Shown: positions 23,196 to 31,304 of the stretch, piece by piece
Numbering within the stretch: the first letter of the stretch is position 1
Layout of the letters: every line of letters starts with the position of its first letter
NCBI GenBank assembly: GCA_038235385.1
Contig: JBBSTY010000015.1
Span: forward strand, 1-42,153
Source: JBBSTY01 sp038235385
GTDB lineage: Bacteria; Actinomycetota; Acidimicrobiia; Acidimicrobiales; Acidimicrobilacustridaceae
DNA length: 42,153 bases
Reading direction: 5' to 3'
The notes under the pieces: model-generated
Databases searched by the model: none
Seen by the model: only the letters and a program-made list of their open reading frames with translations
What the model was told of the DNA's origin: nothing
Program-made: the position numbers and the translations under genes

Positions 23196-24002
23196 GTGAG
23201 CATCGCCGCCACCAACCCCGCCACCGACCCGTTCGAGGACCCGTCGGTCGGTCGCCGATACGTCGACAAGGTCGCGTTGGTGACCGGAGCCGCGGGAGGC
23301 ATCGGGCGAGCCACCGCGGTGCGGGTGGCCGCGGAGGGCGCGTCGGTGTGGTGCGCCGACATGAACGCCGAGGGGGTCGCGGAGACCGCCCAGATGATCA
23401 TCGATCGGGGCGGTGTCGCCCGAAGCAGCACGTTCGACGTGACCGACCCGGCGGCGTGCGTCGCCCTCGTGGCCGATGTCGTGGATGCCTTCGGCGGCCT
23501 CGACATGCTGGCCAACATCGCCGGGATCGGCGGGTCGGCGCTCACCGAGAACGAGACCGCCGAGCGGTTCCAGGCCTTCCTCGCCGTCAACGCGGCCGGT
23601 CCCTTCCACCTGAGCCAGGCCGCCCTGCCCCAACTGCTCGAGCGCAGGGGCAACATCGTCAACCTGGCGTCCACCGCCGGGATCATCGGTCAGGCGTACT
23701 GCACGGCGTACTGCGCCTCGAAGCACGCGCTGGTGGGCATCACCAAGGCCATGGCCATCGAGTACGGCCGCCAGGGCATCCGCATCAACGCCGTGTGCCC
23801 CGGCGGGGTCAACACCAACATCCTCGGTGGGTTCATGCCGCCCGAGGGTTCGAGCATGAACCTCATCAGCCGGTCGTTCCTGACCCGCGACATGCAGGAG
23901 CCCGAGTCGGTGGCGGCCATGGTGGCCTACGTCGGCAGCGACGAGGCGTACTACGTCAACGGGGCGATCATGGCGATCGACGGCGGCACGACCACGGGCT
24001 GA
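23196..24002 (+). CDS. Short-chain dehydrogenase/reductase
   Basis: 268 residues. Classical SDR: cofactor motif TGAAGGIG (G-x3-G-x-G), acidic D in the CADMNAEG turn suggesting NAD(H), the NIAGIGG strand, catalytic S in LASTAGIIG, and Y-x3-K as YCASKHALVG. PGGVNTNILGGF and the C-terminal NGAIMAIDGGTTTG are typical of steroid or beta-hydroxyacyl-type SDRs. The substrate is unknown; the upstream AAC-N2-GTT box hints at lipid catabolism. GTG 23196 has AGGAG eight bases upstream. Its stop codon abuts the stop of the opposing gene, the two together reading TGATCA, with no room for a terminator. Confidence 0.92.
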   Translation: MSIAATNPATDPFEDPSVGRRYVDKVALVTGAAGGIGRATAVRVAAEGASVWCADMNAEGVAETAQMIIDRGGVARSSTFDVTDPAACVALVADVVDAFGGLDMLANIAGIGGSALTENETAERFQAFLAVNAAGPFHLSQAALPQLLERRGNIVNLASTAGIIGQAYCTAYCASKHALVGITKAMAIEYGRQGIRINAVCPGGVNTNILGGFMPPEGSSMNLISRSFLTRDMQEPESVAAMVAYVGSDEAYYVNGAIMAIDGGTTTG

Positions 24003-25358
24003 TCAGGGGGTCGCAGAGGTCGTGGTCGACGCACCGGGCAGCGACGAGCCAGGTCGCGGGTCGGCGGTCGGGGCCACGACCTCCTGAGGTGGCGATACCT
24101 GCTCGGATCCGAAGGCGGTCGGAAAGGTCCGTGCCAGGTACGCCGGATCGAGCGACACGTCGGTGCGGTCCTGCCCGAAGGCCAGGCGGTACTGCGCGAT
24201 CATCACGTGGTTGATCAGGTCCGTGGCGGCGTCCGGCTCGACGTTGCCCGGCGCGCAGCCGTCACCCGCACCGGTGAGCAGCGACGTCAGCGCGGGATGG
24301 GCCTCGACGAACGGGGTGAGGCCCCCGGCCGCGAAGATCGCAGCACACCGATCGAGGAACGAGCTGTGACCGGCGCCGCTGACCGCCACCGCCCGCTTGG
24401 GCATCGCCAGCGCGTCGAACAACGACTGGGAGGTGGCGGCGGACACGAGCCCGTCGGCCTCGCCGAACACCACCATGGACGATCCGGCGAACGGCGGGAG
24501 CTCACCGACCGGTGTGGCGGGGACCGACGCCTGACCGATCCACGCCTTGACCCGCGGTTCGCCGATCGAGAACAGGTAGGTCGCGGCGCCGCCGGCCGAG
24601 TGCCCCTCGGTGCCGACCCGTTGGGTGTCGAGCCCGCCGGCGAGCACGCTCTCGGGATCGGCGTTGGCCACGACCAACGCAGCGAGCGTGTTGGTGAGGT
24701 CGTCCAGATCGGTCGGTGACCCGCCCCACTGGTCGGTGATCGACGCGACCTCGTTGCGCGACAGGTGGTCCGGCGACGCGACCACGAAGCCCCACGACGC
24801 CTCCTGGCGGAGGTGCTGGGAGGAGTAGAGGTTCGACCCGCCGGCGCCGTGGCTCTGCAGGACGATCGGGAACGGTCCCTCGTCGTTGACCGGGGCATCC
24901 AGGTAGGCATCGAGCGGGAGGTCGGCGACGAGCGGGGGCACCGTCGCCGCCAGGATGGCCGCCACCTCGGGCGGGTACGCATCGCCGGGCCGGTAGGACG
25001 TGATGTGCTCGAGCCCGTCGAGGCGATCCTCGGCAGCCGGGTAGAACACCCGCACCGACCGGTCGCCGAGCGACAGGGTGGTCAACCCGACCTCGTAGGG
25101 ACCGGGACGGGCGAAGTTCGCCGGGGCGGGAGCGGGGGCATCGGCGCGGGAGGTGGTGGTGGTCGATGCCAGCGCGGTTCCGCGCGGTGACCGCACCGTC
25201 GTGGTGGTGAGGTCGGTGTTCGAGACGACCGGGCTGGTGGTGTCGGTGTCCACGCTGCAGGCGGCGAGGAGCACCCCCACCAGCACGACCGCGGCGACGA
25301 GCGCGGTGCGGGTGACGACGGTGGGTGCGGGGTGGCGCGGGCGGAACGAGGTGTCCAG
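24003..25358 (-). CDS. Secreted alpha/beta hydrolase lipoprotein (PAF-acetylhydrolase/cutinase-like)
   Basis: About 451 residues. N-terminal hydrophobic stretch ALVAAVVLVGVLLAAC with lipobox LAAC, then a T/S/P linker, then an alpha/beta hydrolase domain: oxyanion region VLQSHGAGGSN, nucleophile S in GTEGHSAGGAATYL, likely acid in FGEADGLVS, and H in SGAGHSSFLDRC. This arrangement is that of platelet-activating-factor acetylhydrolase-like or dienelactone-type esterases; the substrate is unknown. The start is awkward: no ATG, GTG or TTG lies in frame between the signal and the long overlap with the upstream gene. CTG at 25358, behind GATGAGG, gives a sensible signal peptide. An ATG at 25655 would add about 100 basic, unlikely residues. 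Confidence 0.75.
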   Translation of the reverse strand: MDTSFRPRHPAPTVVTRTALVAAVVLVGVLLAACSVDTDTTSPVVSNTDLTTTTVRSPRGTALASTTTTSRADAPAPAPANFARPGPYEVGLTTLSLGDRSVRVFYPAAEDRLDGLEHITSYRPGDAYPPEVAAILAATVPPLVADLPLDAYLDAPVNDEGPFPIVLQSHGAGGSNLYSSQHLRQEASWGFVVASPDHLSRNEVASITDQWGGSPTDLDDLTNTLAALVVANADPESVLAGGLDTQRVGTEGHSAGGAATYLFSIGEPRVKAWIGQASVPATPVGELPPFAGSSMVVFGEADGLVSAATSQSLFDALAMPKRAVAVSGAGHSSFLDRCAAIFAAGGLTPFVEAHPALTSLLTGAGDGCAPGNVEPDAATDLINHVMIAQYRLAFGQDRTDVSLDPAYLARTFPTAFGSEQVSPPQEVVAPTADPRPGSSLPGASTTTSATP

Positions 25359-25518
25359 GGTGACCTCATCTGATCGACGAGAGAGCGCCGTCGTGGTAGC
25401 CGCTGCGAGCGTCGCTCCCGATGGACCGGAGCTTAGGATCCGCGGGACCGGCGCGGGTGGTCGGGTGCGCGTCGTTCGTCCACCCCTGCCCCGGATGCGC
25501 TCGACCGGGACGAAGCGC

Positions 25519-26982
25519 TCATCGGCGCGAGCCCCGCCGCCATCCCCGCCCGGCACCGCCCTCGATCGACGGGACCGGCGCGTCCGGGACCCGACCGCGT
25601 GCGGCCCGTCCGGTCGCCGTCTCGACCGGCTGGCCATCCGAGCCGTCGGTGGCATCGGCCTCGGCTCGGGTGGCGGCCGCCGCTGCGGTGCGGGCCTCGA
25701 TCTGCTCCACCGTCCGCTCGGACTGCTTGGCGGCGTACCCGAAGATGCCCTGCGCCATCGACGAGAGCTCCTCGTAGCGACGCTCCTTGTAGATGCGCGA
25801 CCTGGCCTTGTGCACGTTGGCGTTGTCGGGTTCGGCCATGCAGGCGATCTCGATGAAGTGCGCGGCGAGGGCGAGCTCGCCGGCGGAGCGCAGCTCGAGC
25901 GCCTTGCGGATCAGCGGCTCGACCCCGTCGAGCATCTTTGCCATCTCGAGCCCGATGGCGTTGTCGGAGGGTGGCTTGAGGCGCGCCGGGTTGCCGTCGT
26001 ACCACCCGCCGTAGAGCCGCCAGATGTTGCGGATCACGAACGACGGCTCGTCGTCGGTGGGCTGCAGGTAGGGCTTGTCCATGAGCCCGTCCGGCAGGGT
26101 GACCGTCTGGAGGATCTGGTCGAGCGTGGCACCGTCGTTCATCAGCTGGAGCGTCTCGCCGACGATGAGCTCGAGCGCCGAGGCGACGTCGTCGAGCACG
26201 GTGCGGATCCGTTGCGCACCGGCGATGGGGAGGCCGTGGGCCGGGAGCAGCAGCTCGGGTCCGTAGGACGCGATCTCCCGGAGCACGCGCGCCCATTCGA
26301 GGGGGTAGCGCTGGACCTTCTGCGGATTGCCCGCCGCGGGGAAGACCCAGGTGAGGAAGTCGCCGGTGCAGGCGGTGCGGGTGGCGGGGAACCAGGCCCA
26401 GGTGTGGTCGTCGGTCTCGCCGATCCCGTGGTGCAGCTCGATGTCGAGGGTACCGACCTTGAGCTGGAGCCGGTCGCCGTAGGTGACCGACGGCCGCATC
26501 CACTGGGTCGGGAACACCGGGTTGAGCTCGTCGCCCGATCCGAGCAGACCCATGCCGCGGTACTGGCGGGCGTTGACGATCGCGTTGTACCCGTTGGTGA
26601 GGTCGTAGCGGTCGAAGCGCTCCTCCACGCGCTCGTGACCCACGATCACCGGCCGCCGCTGCTTGTTGTCGCGGGCTTCGTTGACCAGGGGACGGGCGCC
26701 ACCGACGTGGTCGGCGTGCCCGTGGGTGTAGACGATCGTGTGGATCGGCGCGTTCCCGCTCCACCGGCGGAGCTCGCTCGCGCACCGCAGCCCGAAGGCC
26801 TCGAGGCTGCAGTCGAAGAGCACCAGCCCGTCACCGCTGTCGAACGCGACGACGTGACTGAACGCCTCGACCATCGCCACGCCGGCGGCGACCTCGGACA
26901 GCTCGAGGGTCACGCGGTTGACGGGGCCGTCGGCGATCCCGGCATCGATGTACCGAGCGGACATCTCGAGCAGATCGGGCAT
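25519..26982 (-). CDS. MBL-fold alkylsulfatase-like hydrolase
   Basis: 487 residues. The zinc motif THGHADHVGG (about 86-95) is followed by HHGIGETDDHTWAWFP and the later LLPAHGLPI. The middle domain, with GWYDGNPARLKP, is the alkylsulfatase dimerisation region (SDS hydrolase BDS1/SdsA1 type), then a helical segment with ALELRSAGELALAAHFIEIA. The C-terminal 50 residues are low-complexity A, R and G. These enzymes cleave alkyl sulfate esters. The N-terminus has no signal peptide, so it is cytoplasmic unlike SdsA1. TAGGCT lies eight bases before the ATG, with no ribosome site. Confidence 0.87.
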   Translation of the reverse strand: MPDLLEMSARYIDAGIADGPVNRVTLELSEVAAGVAMVEAFSHVVAFDSGDGLVLFDCSLEAFGLRCASELRRWSGNAPIHTIVYTHGHADHVGGARPLVNEARDNKQRRPVIVGHERVEERFDRYDLTNGYNAIVNARQYRGMGLLGSGDELNPVFPTQWMRPSVTYGDRLQLKVGTLDIELHHGIGETDDHTWAWFPATRTACTGDFLTWVFPAAGNPQKVQRYPLEWARVLREIASYGPELLLPAHGLPIAGAQRIRTVLDDVASALELIVGETLQLMNDGATLDQILQTVTLPDGLMDKPYLQPTDDEPSFVIRNIWRLYGGWYDGNPARLKPPSDNAIGLEMAKMLDGVEPLIRKALELRSAGELALAAHFIEIACMAEPDNANVHKARSRIYKERRYEELSSMAQGIFGYAAKQSERTVEQIEARTAAAAATRAEADATDGSDGQPVETATGRAARGRVPDAPVPSIEGGAGRGWRRGSRR

Positions 26983-27039
26983 CGGGGGCGAGCCTACCCG
27001 GCGACCTCGTGCCCGCCGGGTGGACCGGGGGCGGCCCGC

Positions 27040-28341
27040 TCAGGATCCGTCCTGCGCCCGCCGTTCCTGCTTGTGGCGGTACATGTCGTCGTCCGCCCGG
27101 CCGAGCAGGTGGTCGTTCTCGACGAGCACGTCGGTGGAACGGGCATGACCGACGCTCGCCCCGATCGGGAGACGCAGGTCGTCGATCTGCATCGGGGCGT
27201 CGAGCACCTCGGCGAGACGTCGTTCGAGGACCCGGACCTCGGTCGCCGGCAGCGACTCGCACACCGCCACGAACTCGTCGCCGCCGAAGCGGGCGACGGT
27301 GTCGACATCGCGCAGCACCGAGCGGAGGCGATCCGCGAACTCGATGAGGACGAGGTCACCCACCCGGTGGCCGTACGTGTCGTTGACCGACTTGAAGCGG
27401 TCGACGTCGACGAAGAACACGGTGATCGACGAGGCGGTGCCCCGCTGGAGGCGCCCTCGAGCCCGATCCAGGCGGTCCTCCATGAGGGTGCGGTTCGGCA
27501 GCCCCGTCAACGAGTCGTGGGTCGCCAGGTGGGTCAGCTCGCCCTCGGCGCGACGACGGTCGGTGATGTCCTCCACCGTGGCGATCCACCCCGTGGGTTG
27601 GCTGGGCGACCCGAGCGGGACGAACTTCACCTCCGCCCAGCGGGGGAACAGTCCGCCGGTCACCCGGAACGTCACCTGCTCCGACGTCCCGGCGGCGATC
27701 ACCCGCGACGCCGCGGCCGACACCGCGTCCCAGTCCTCGGCCATCACCGCCTGCTCCCACCCGTGGCCGCTCACCATCTCCTTGGAGAGGTGCAGGATCT
27801 GGCGCGAGGCCTCGTTGCTGTAGGCGACCCACCCCCGGGCGTCGGCCGAGAGGATGCCGAAGGGCAGCATCTCGGCGAGTGAGGAGAACCGGTCGATGTC
27901 CGACGCGGTGACCTTGGCGTTGTGCTCGTCGGTGACGTCACGGACGCGGAGGACGACCCCGACGAGATCGGACCGGACGGTGGCGTCGAAGACGCGCACG
28001 TCGAGCATCCGCCAGCTGCCGTTCTTGTGCTTCGCCCGGAGCTGCATCGCTTCCTCGAACCCCGGGGTCCGGCGGGCGCGCTCGGTGAGCGCCAGCACCT
28101 TGTCGATCTCCTCGGGGTGGACGAAATCGGTGATCTGGCGGCCCTCTTCCTCCGAGTCGAGGTACCCCAGCGCGTCGCCGCGGACGTTGGCGGCGACGAG
28201 CTCGAGGCTCGGCGACACGAGGAGGAGGAACTCGGATCCGAACTGGTCGAGCTCGTCGTTGACGCTGCGACGCGCCCCGTCGGCGGCGTTCGCGGGGTGG
28301 AGCGGCTCATCGCTCGTCGCACCTGACCCTGCGTCGCTCAT
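27040..28341 (-). CDS. PAS-PAS-GGDEF diguanylate cyclase
   Basis: 433 residues. PAS about 25-140 (EFLLLVSPSLELVAANVRGD), PAS about 150-265 (ending ATVEDITDRRRAEGEL), and GGDEF about 270-430 beginning LTHLATHDSLTGLPNRTL. The active site is intact: RFGGDEFVAV, with VFFVDVDRFKSVNDTYGHRV as the metal region. It should make c-di-GMP, so with the two EAL proteins at 2646-7948 the window holds both arms of the pathway. No obvious RxxD inhibitory site is seen before the GGDEF motif: the four residues VDTV lack the arginine. GGAGGG immediately precedes two consecutive ATGs (28344, 28341); the second has better spacing. Confidence 0.92.
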   Translation of the reverse strand: MSDAGSGATSDEPLHPANAADGARRSVNDELDQFGSEFLLLVSPSLELVAANVRGDALGYLDSEEEGRQITDFVHPEEIDKVLALTERARRTPGFEEAMQLRAKHKNGSWRMLDVRVFDATVRSDLVGVVLRVRDVTDEHNAKVTASDIDRFSSLAEMLPFGILSADARGWVAYSNEASRQILHLSKEMVSGHGWEQAVMAEDWDAVSAAASRVIAAGTSEQVTFRVTGGLFPRWAEVKFVPLGSPSQPTGWIATVEDITDRRRAEGELTHLATHDSLTGLPNRTLMEDRLDRARGRLQRGTASSITVFFVDVDRFKSVNDTYGHRVGDLVLIEFADRLRSVLRDVDTVARFGGDEFVAVCESLPATEVRVLERRLAEVLDAPMQIDDLRLPIGASVGHARSTDVLVENDHLLGRADDDMYRHKQERRAQDGS

Positions 28342-28440
28342 CATCCCTCCGCCGACCACGTGGTCGGGAACGCCATCGTGCACATGCGCCGCCACGCCTC
28401 TCATCTCATCGTCGTCCGGAGCCGAGAACTGAACTGCTTC

Positions 28441-29166
28441 TCAGGCGCCGAACATGGCGAGCCACTCGCGCTCGGTGCGCGGGGCGAGCACGTAGTTCCA
28501 CCGACGGGTGTCGGCCATGCTCGCCGACGGGTCGGCGGAGTACTGGTGGCCCGGGAACAGCACGGCGTCGTCGGGCACCTGGGCGAGCGTCTGGGTGAGG
28601 CTCGCGTAGAGCGCGGCCGGGTCACCGCCCGGGAGGTCGGTGCGGCCGCAGCCCTCGAGGAACAGCGTGTCGCCGGCGAGGAGGTGGTTGTCGACGAGGA
28701 AGCACTGGCTCCCCGGCGTGTGTCCCGGGGTGTGGATGAGCTCGATCGGGATCTCGCCCGCCATCACGATGTCGCCGCTGGCATGCTCGACGAGGTCGCC
28801 GGCGCCGGCATCGGTGGTGCGCATGATCCATGGGGCCTCGTCGGCCTGCACGTGCACCGGAACCGGGGCCAGGGTCAGCAGTTCGGTGATGCCCGAGATG
28901 CGGTACCCCATCATGTCGCCGCCGATGTGATCGGCGTGGTAGTGGGTGGCCAGCGCGCCCGTGAGACGCATGCCATCGGCCGCCGCGACGTCGATGATGC
29001 CCTCGACGTCGTACGCCGGGTCGACCACGACGGCCTCGCCGGTGCGACGATCGCCGATCAGGTACACGAAGTTGAGCATCTGCTTGGCGACCGGATCGGA
29101 CGTGGCGATGTCGCGGCCGCACAGCAGCTGACGGAAGTACAGGCGGTCGGTGCCGTCGTCGTTCAT
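28441..29166 (-). CDS. MBL-fold hydrolase (glyoxalase II/persulfide dioxygenase-like)
   Basis: 241 residues. Metal ligands: THYHADHIGGD (about 73-83), the TPGHTPGSQCF histidine, and D in LLAGDTLFLEGCGRTDLPGG; the final HQYS histidine completes the set. GCGRTDLPGG is characteristic of the ETHE1/glyoxalase II branch. MLNFVYLIGDRRTGEAVVVD is the opening of an actinobacterial subgroup. It probably hydrolyses a thioester or oxidises a persulfide; the choice cannot be made from sequence. The ATG at 29166 has no ribosome site, but TATCAT lies exactly six bases upstream. Confidence 0.88.
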   Translation of the reverse strand: MNDDGTDRLYFRQLLCGRDIATSDPVAKQMLNFVYLIGDRRTGEAVVVDPAYDVEGIIDVAAADGMRLTGALATHYHADHIGGDMMGYRISGITELLTLAPVPVHVQADEAPWIMRTTDAGAGDLVEHASGDIVMAGEIPIELIHTPGHTPGSQCFLVDNHLLAGDTLFLEGCGRTDLPGGDPAALYASLTQTLAQVPDDAVLFPGHQYSADPSASMADTRRWNYVLAPRTEREWLAMFGA

Positions 29167-29172
29167 GCACCC

Positions 29173-29178
29173 ATGATA
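29173..29178 (-). promoter_or_regulatory. -10 element, leaderless promoter of the MBL gene
   Basis: TATCAT (five of six to consensus) six bases before the ATG at 29166. It faces the divergent TAGCGT at 29218-29223. Confidence 0.6.
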
Positions 29179-29217
29179 GGAGCGACGTTCGGGTCCCGAC
29201 CCCGAGCAGGCGACCGG

Positions 29218-29223
29218 TAGCGT
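29218..29223 (+). promoter_or_regulatory. -10-like element, leaderless promoter of the PanE-like gene
   Basis: TAGCGT six bases before the GTG at 29230, the same geometry as on the opposite strand 40 bases away. Confidence 0.5.
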
Positions 29224-29229
29224 GACCCC

Positions 29230-30234
29230 GTGGGCAGCCCTGGACCGAAGCCACCGCCGCGAACGGTGACCCCCGACGACGTCGACCCGGCCAAGCGCCG
29301 GTACGCCGTGATCGGGACCGGGGCGATCGGCGGGTACTACGGCGCCCGCCTGGCGGCTGCCGGTCACGAGGTCCACGTCGTCGCCCGATCCGACCTCGAG
29401 GTGGTCGCACGCGAGGGCCTGTCCGTGGAATCTCCGCTCGGCGACCTCCTGGTGCGGCCCGTGTCGGTGGTTGCGACCACCGAGGAGGTCCCTCCCGTCG
29501 ACCTCGTGCTGCTGGCGGTCAAGACCACCTCGACGGTGCCCGCCGCCGATCTCGTCGGCCCGGCAACGGTGCGGGGCGCGGCGGCCGTGCTCATGCAGAA
29601 CGGCCTCGGCGTCGAGGACGCGCTCGCGGCGGCGCTGCCCGACGCAACCATCCTGGGCGCCATGTGCTTCATGTGCTCCAACAAGGTCGGCCCGGGGTGC
29701 ATCCGCCACCTCGACTACGGCGCCGTCACCGTCGGCGCGCACGCTCGGGACCCTCGAGCACCGGCCGGGATCACGCCGGTCGTGACGGCGTTCGTCGACG
29801 ACCTCGTCGGCGCGGGGGTCCCCGCCCACGGGATCACCGACCTGCGCCTCGGACGGTGGAAGAAGCTGGTCTGGAACATCGCCTACAACGGGTTGTCCGT
29901 GGTGCTCGACGCCTCGACCGACGAGCTCATGGCCGACCCCTCGACCCGAGCGCTCGCCATCTCGCTGATGCACGAGGTCGCAGCCGGCGCCGCGGCGTGC
30001 GGCCACCTGATCCCGGACTCGTTCATCGACGACATGGTGCGCACCACCGACGCCATGACGCCGTACAAGACGTCGATGAAGCTCGATGCCGAGGCGGGTC
30101 GACCGCTCGAGATCGCCGCCATCTACCGGGCGCCCGTCGAGGCCGCTCGAGCCGCCGGCACCTCGATGGACCGCACGGAGGCCATCTGCGCCCAGCTCGA
30201 GTTCATCGACGCCCGCCACCTCGCCCACCGTTGA
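29230..30234 (+). CDS. 2-dehydropantoate 2-reductase-like (ApbA/PanE family)
   Basis: 334 residues. NADPH motif VIGTGAIGGYYGARLAAAG, the VLLAVKTTS lysine turn, MQNGLGVED with its catalytic-region asparagine, GRWKKLVWNIAYN with the conserved lysine, and SMKLDAEAGRPLEI with the conserved glutamate before the C-terminal helices. The family reduces ketopantoate on the way to coenzyme A, but many actinobacterial members act on other 2-keto acids, so panE is not certain. The first 20 residues are an extra proline-rich tail; GTG 29266 is an alternative start. The six-base distance from TAGCGT supports 29230. Confidence 0.9.
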   Translation: MGSPGPKPPPRTVTPDDVDPAKRRYAVIGTGAIGGYYGARLAAAGHEVHVVARSDLEVVAREGLSVESPLGDLLVRPVSVVATTEEVPPVDLVLLAVKTTSTVPAADLVGPATVRGAAAVLMQNGLGVEDALAAALPDATILGAMCFMCSNKVGPGCIRHLDYGAVTVGAHARDPRAPAGITPVVTAFVDDLVGAGVPAHGITDLRLGRWKKLVWNIAYNGLSVVLDASTDELMADPSTRALAISLMHEVAAGAAACGHLIPDSFIDDMVRTTDAMTPYKTSMKLDAEAGRPLEIAAIYRAPVEAARAAGTSMDRTEAICAQLEFIDARHLAHR

Positions 30235-30255
30235 CGGGTCCTGCCTGTCCGACCA

Positions 30256-30345
30256 GCACGGGTTCGATCAGGCCGGGTTCGATCCGCACGGGTTCGACGA
30301 GGCCGGGGGTGATCGCGCCGGGGTCGATCAGGCCGGTTCGGTCTG
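30256..30345. repeat. 15-bp degenerate tandem repeat at the end of the PaaX-like gene
   Basis: About six units of 15 bases, each near (A/G)GCCGGGTTCGATC, from 30256 to 30345. The last unit includes the stop codon and final codons of the minus-strand regulator gene (stop at 30328). The repeat fills most of the 93-base gap between convergent genes. A 15-base period equals five codons and is read as GFDxA-type pentads on the plus strand, but no start codon or gene fits there. Confidence 0.75.
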
Positions 30346-31176
30346 GCCGCCGAACCACGCGCGCCACACCGCCTTGAACGCCCGATCGAACCGCTCGTAG
30401 TCCGTCCGCAGCGACGAGCCCGGCCATGCGGGCGGGCAGAGCTCGGCCGGGAGCTGCGGGTCGGCCACCAGGTGGCGCAGGACGGCGGCGGCGAGCACGA
30501 AGGTGGGCGCCAGCACCGACGTGTCGCCGACCTCGAGATCGCCGACGAACGAGTCCATCGACGTGCGGAGCTCGTTCGCCCGGCGCGCCCACGAGTCGAG
30601 GTCCCACAGCTCCGTCGCCAGGACGGCCGGGTCGGAGTGGTCGGGCCTCCCGGTGAGGGCCATGCACTGCTCGAGCACAGCGGTCTCGGCGTCGGGTGAA
30701 CGGTCGGCGGGGAGGTTGCCGGGACGCAACCAGAAGCCCTCGCGCACCTCGGCTCGCTTGAGCTGGCGCATGGCGTCGCGCAGGTGGCCCCGCGCTCGGG
30801 CGTCGCGCCTCGTGCCCCGCACGACGCGCAGCTCCCAGTCGCCGTTCCACCGGTCGTCGTCGACGATGCCGCGCCGACTGGCCTCCTGGCGCGCCTGCCG
30901 GGCCAGGAGGTGACCGGCCAGCCGGTAGGCGCCGCCGTCGGGCTCGAGCTCACCGGCGCCGACCATGCGCGACAGCGCCACTCGGGTGGTTCCCTCGGCG
31001 ATGCCGAAGAGCTCCCCGGATCGGACGAGGAGCTGGCTCGACAGGCGCGGCGGCGACATGCCGAGGAGGGTGGAGGCGACCACGGACCGGGCCGTGAGCG
31101 CACGCCCGTCGACGGCGGCGGGCCGGCCCGTCGTGGTGGGGGTCGCGGCGGTCGCGGGGCTGACGGTCCGGGTCAT
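30328..31176 (-). CDS. PaaX-family transcriptional regulator
   Basis: 282 residues. The N-terminal winged helix reads LLGMSPPRLSSQLLVRSGEL and then GTTRVALSRMVGAGELEPD, followed by GAYRLAGHLLARQARQE, which matches PaaX (phenylacetic acid degradation repressor) proteins, where a R-x-ALSRM recognition helix is usual. The C-terminal two thirds is the PaaX effector region (GDWELRVVRG, FWLRPGNLP, DLDSWARR). In the family the effector is phenylacetyl-CoA, but this branch may use another acyl-CoA. It is divergent from the desaturase gene across a 128-base region with an inverted repeat over both promoters, so it probably controls that gene and itself. Confidence 0.88.
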   Translation of the reverse strand: MTRTVSPATAATPTTTGRPAAVDGRALTARSVVASTLLGMSPPRLSSQLLVRSGELFGIAEGTTRVALSRMVGAGELEPDGGAYRLAGHLLARQARQEASRRGIVDDDRWNGDWELRVVRGTRRDARARGHLRDAMRQLKRAEVREGFWLRPGNLPADRSPDAETAVLEQCMALTGRPDHSDPAVLATELWDLDSWARRANELRTSMDSFVGDLEVGDTSVLAPTFVLAAAVLRHLVADPQLPAELCPPAWPGSSLRTDYERFDRAFKAVWRAWFGGQTEPA

Positions 31177-31177
31177 C

Positions 31178-31214
31178 TTACGATCTTGTCTCACGCGTTT
31201 GAGAAGTGTAATAT
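31178..31214. promoter_or_regulatory. Gapped inverted repeat over divergent promoters
   Basis: On the plus strand TTGTCT (31186-31191), 17 bases, TAATAT (31209-31214). The same span holds a gapped palindrome: TTAC..CTT.TCTCA (31178-31193) mirrored by TTGAGAAG.GTAA (31199-31211). On the minus strand CAAGAT sits six bases before the regulator ATG. A repressor bound here would block both genes. Confidence 0.6.
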
Positions 31215-31304
31215 GGCCAGCAGCAGAGGACGGTTGACCCGAGTTCGACGCGGCGACGTGCGAACACCGGGTCCGATCGACCTCCCGGCCTGTCGGAGCA
31301 TGCC

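Noticed and set aside
25153..27882. A 909-residue plus-strand frame
   Set aside because: It lies opposite the hydrolase, alkylsulfatase and PAS-GGDEF genes, has no ribosome site and no domain pattern.
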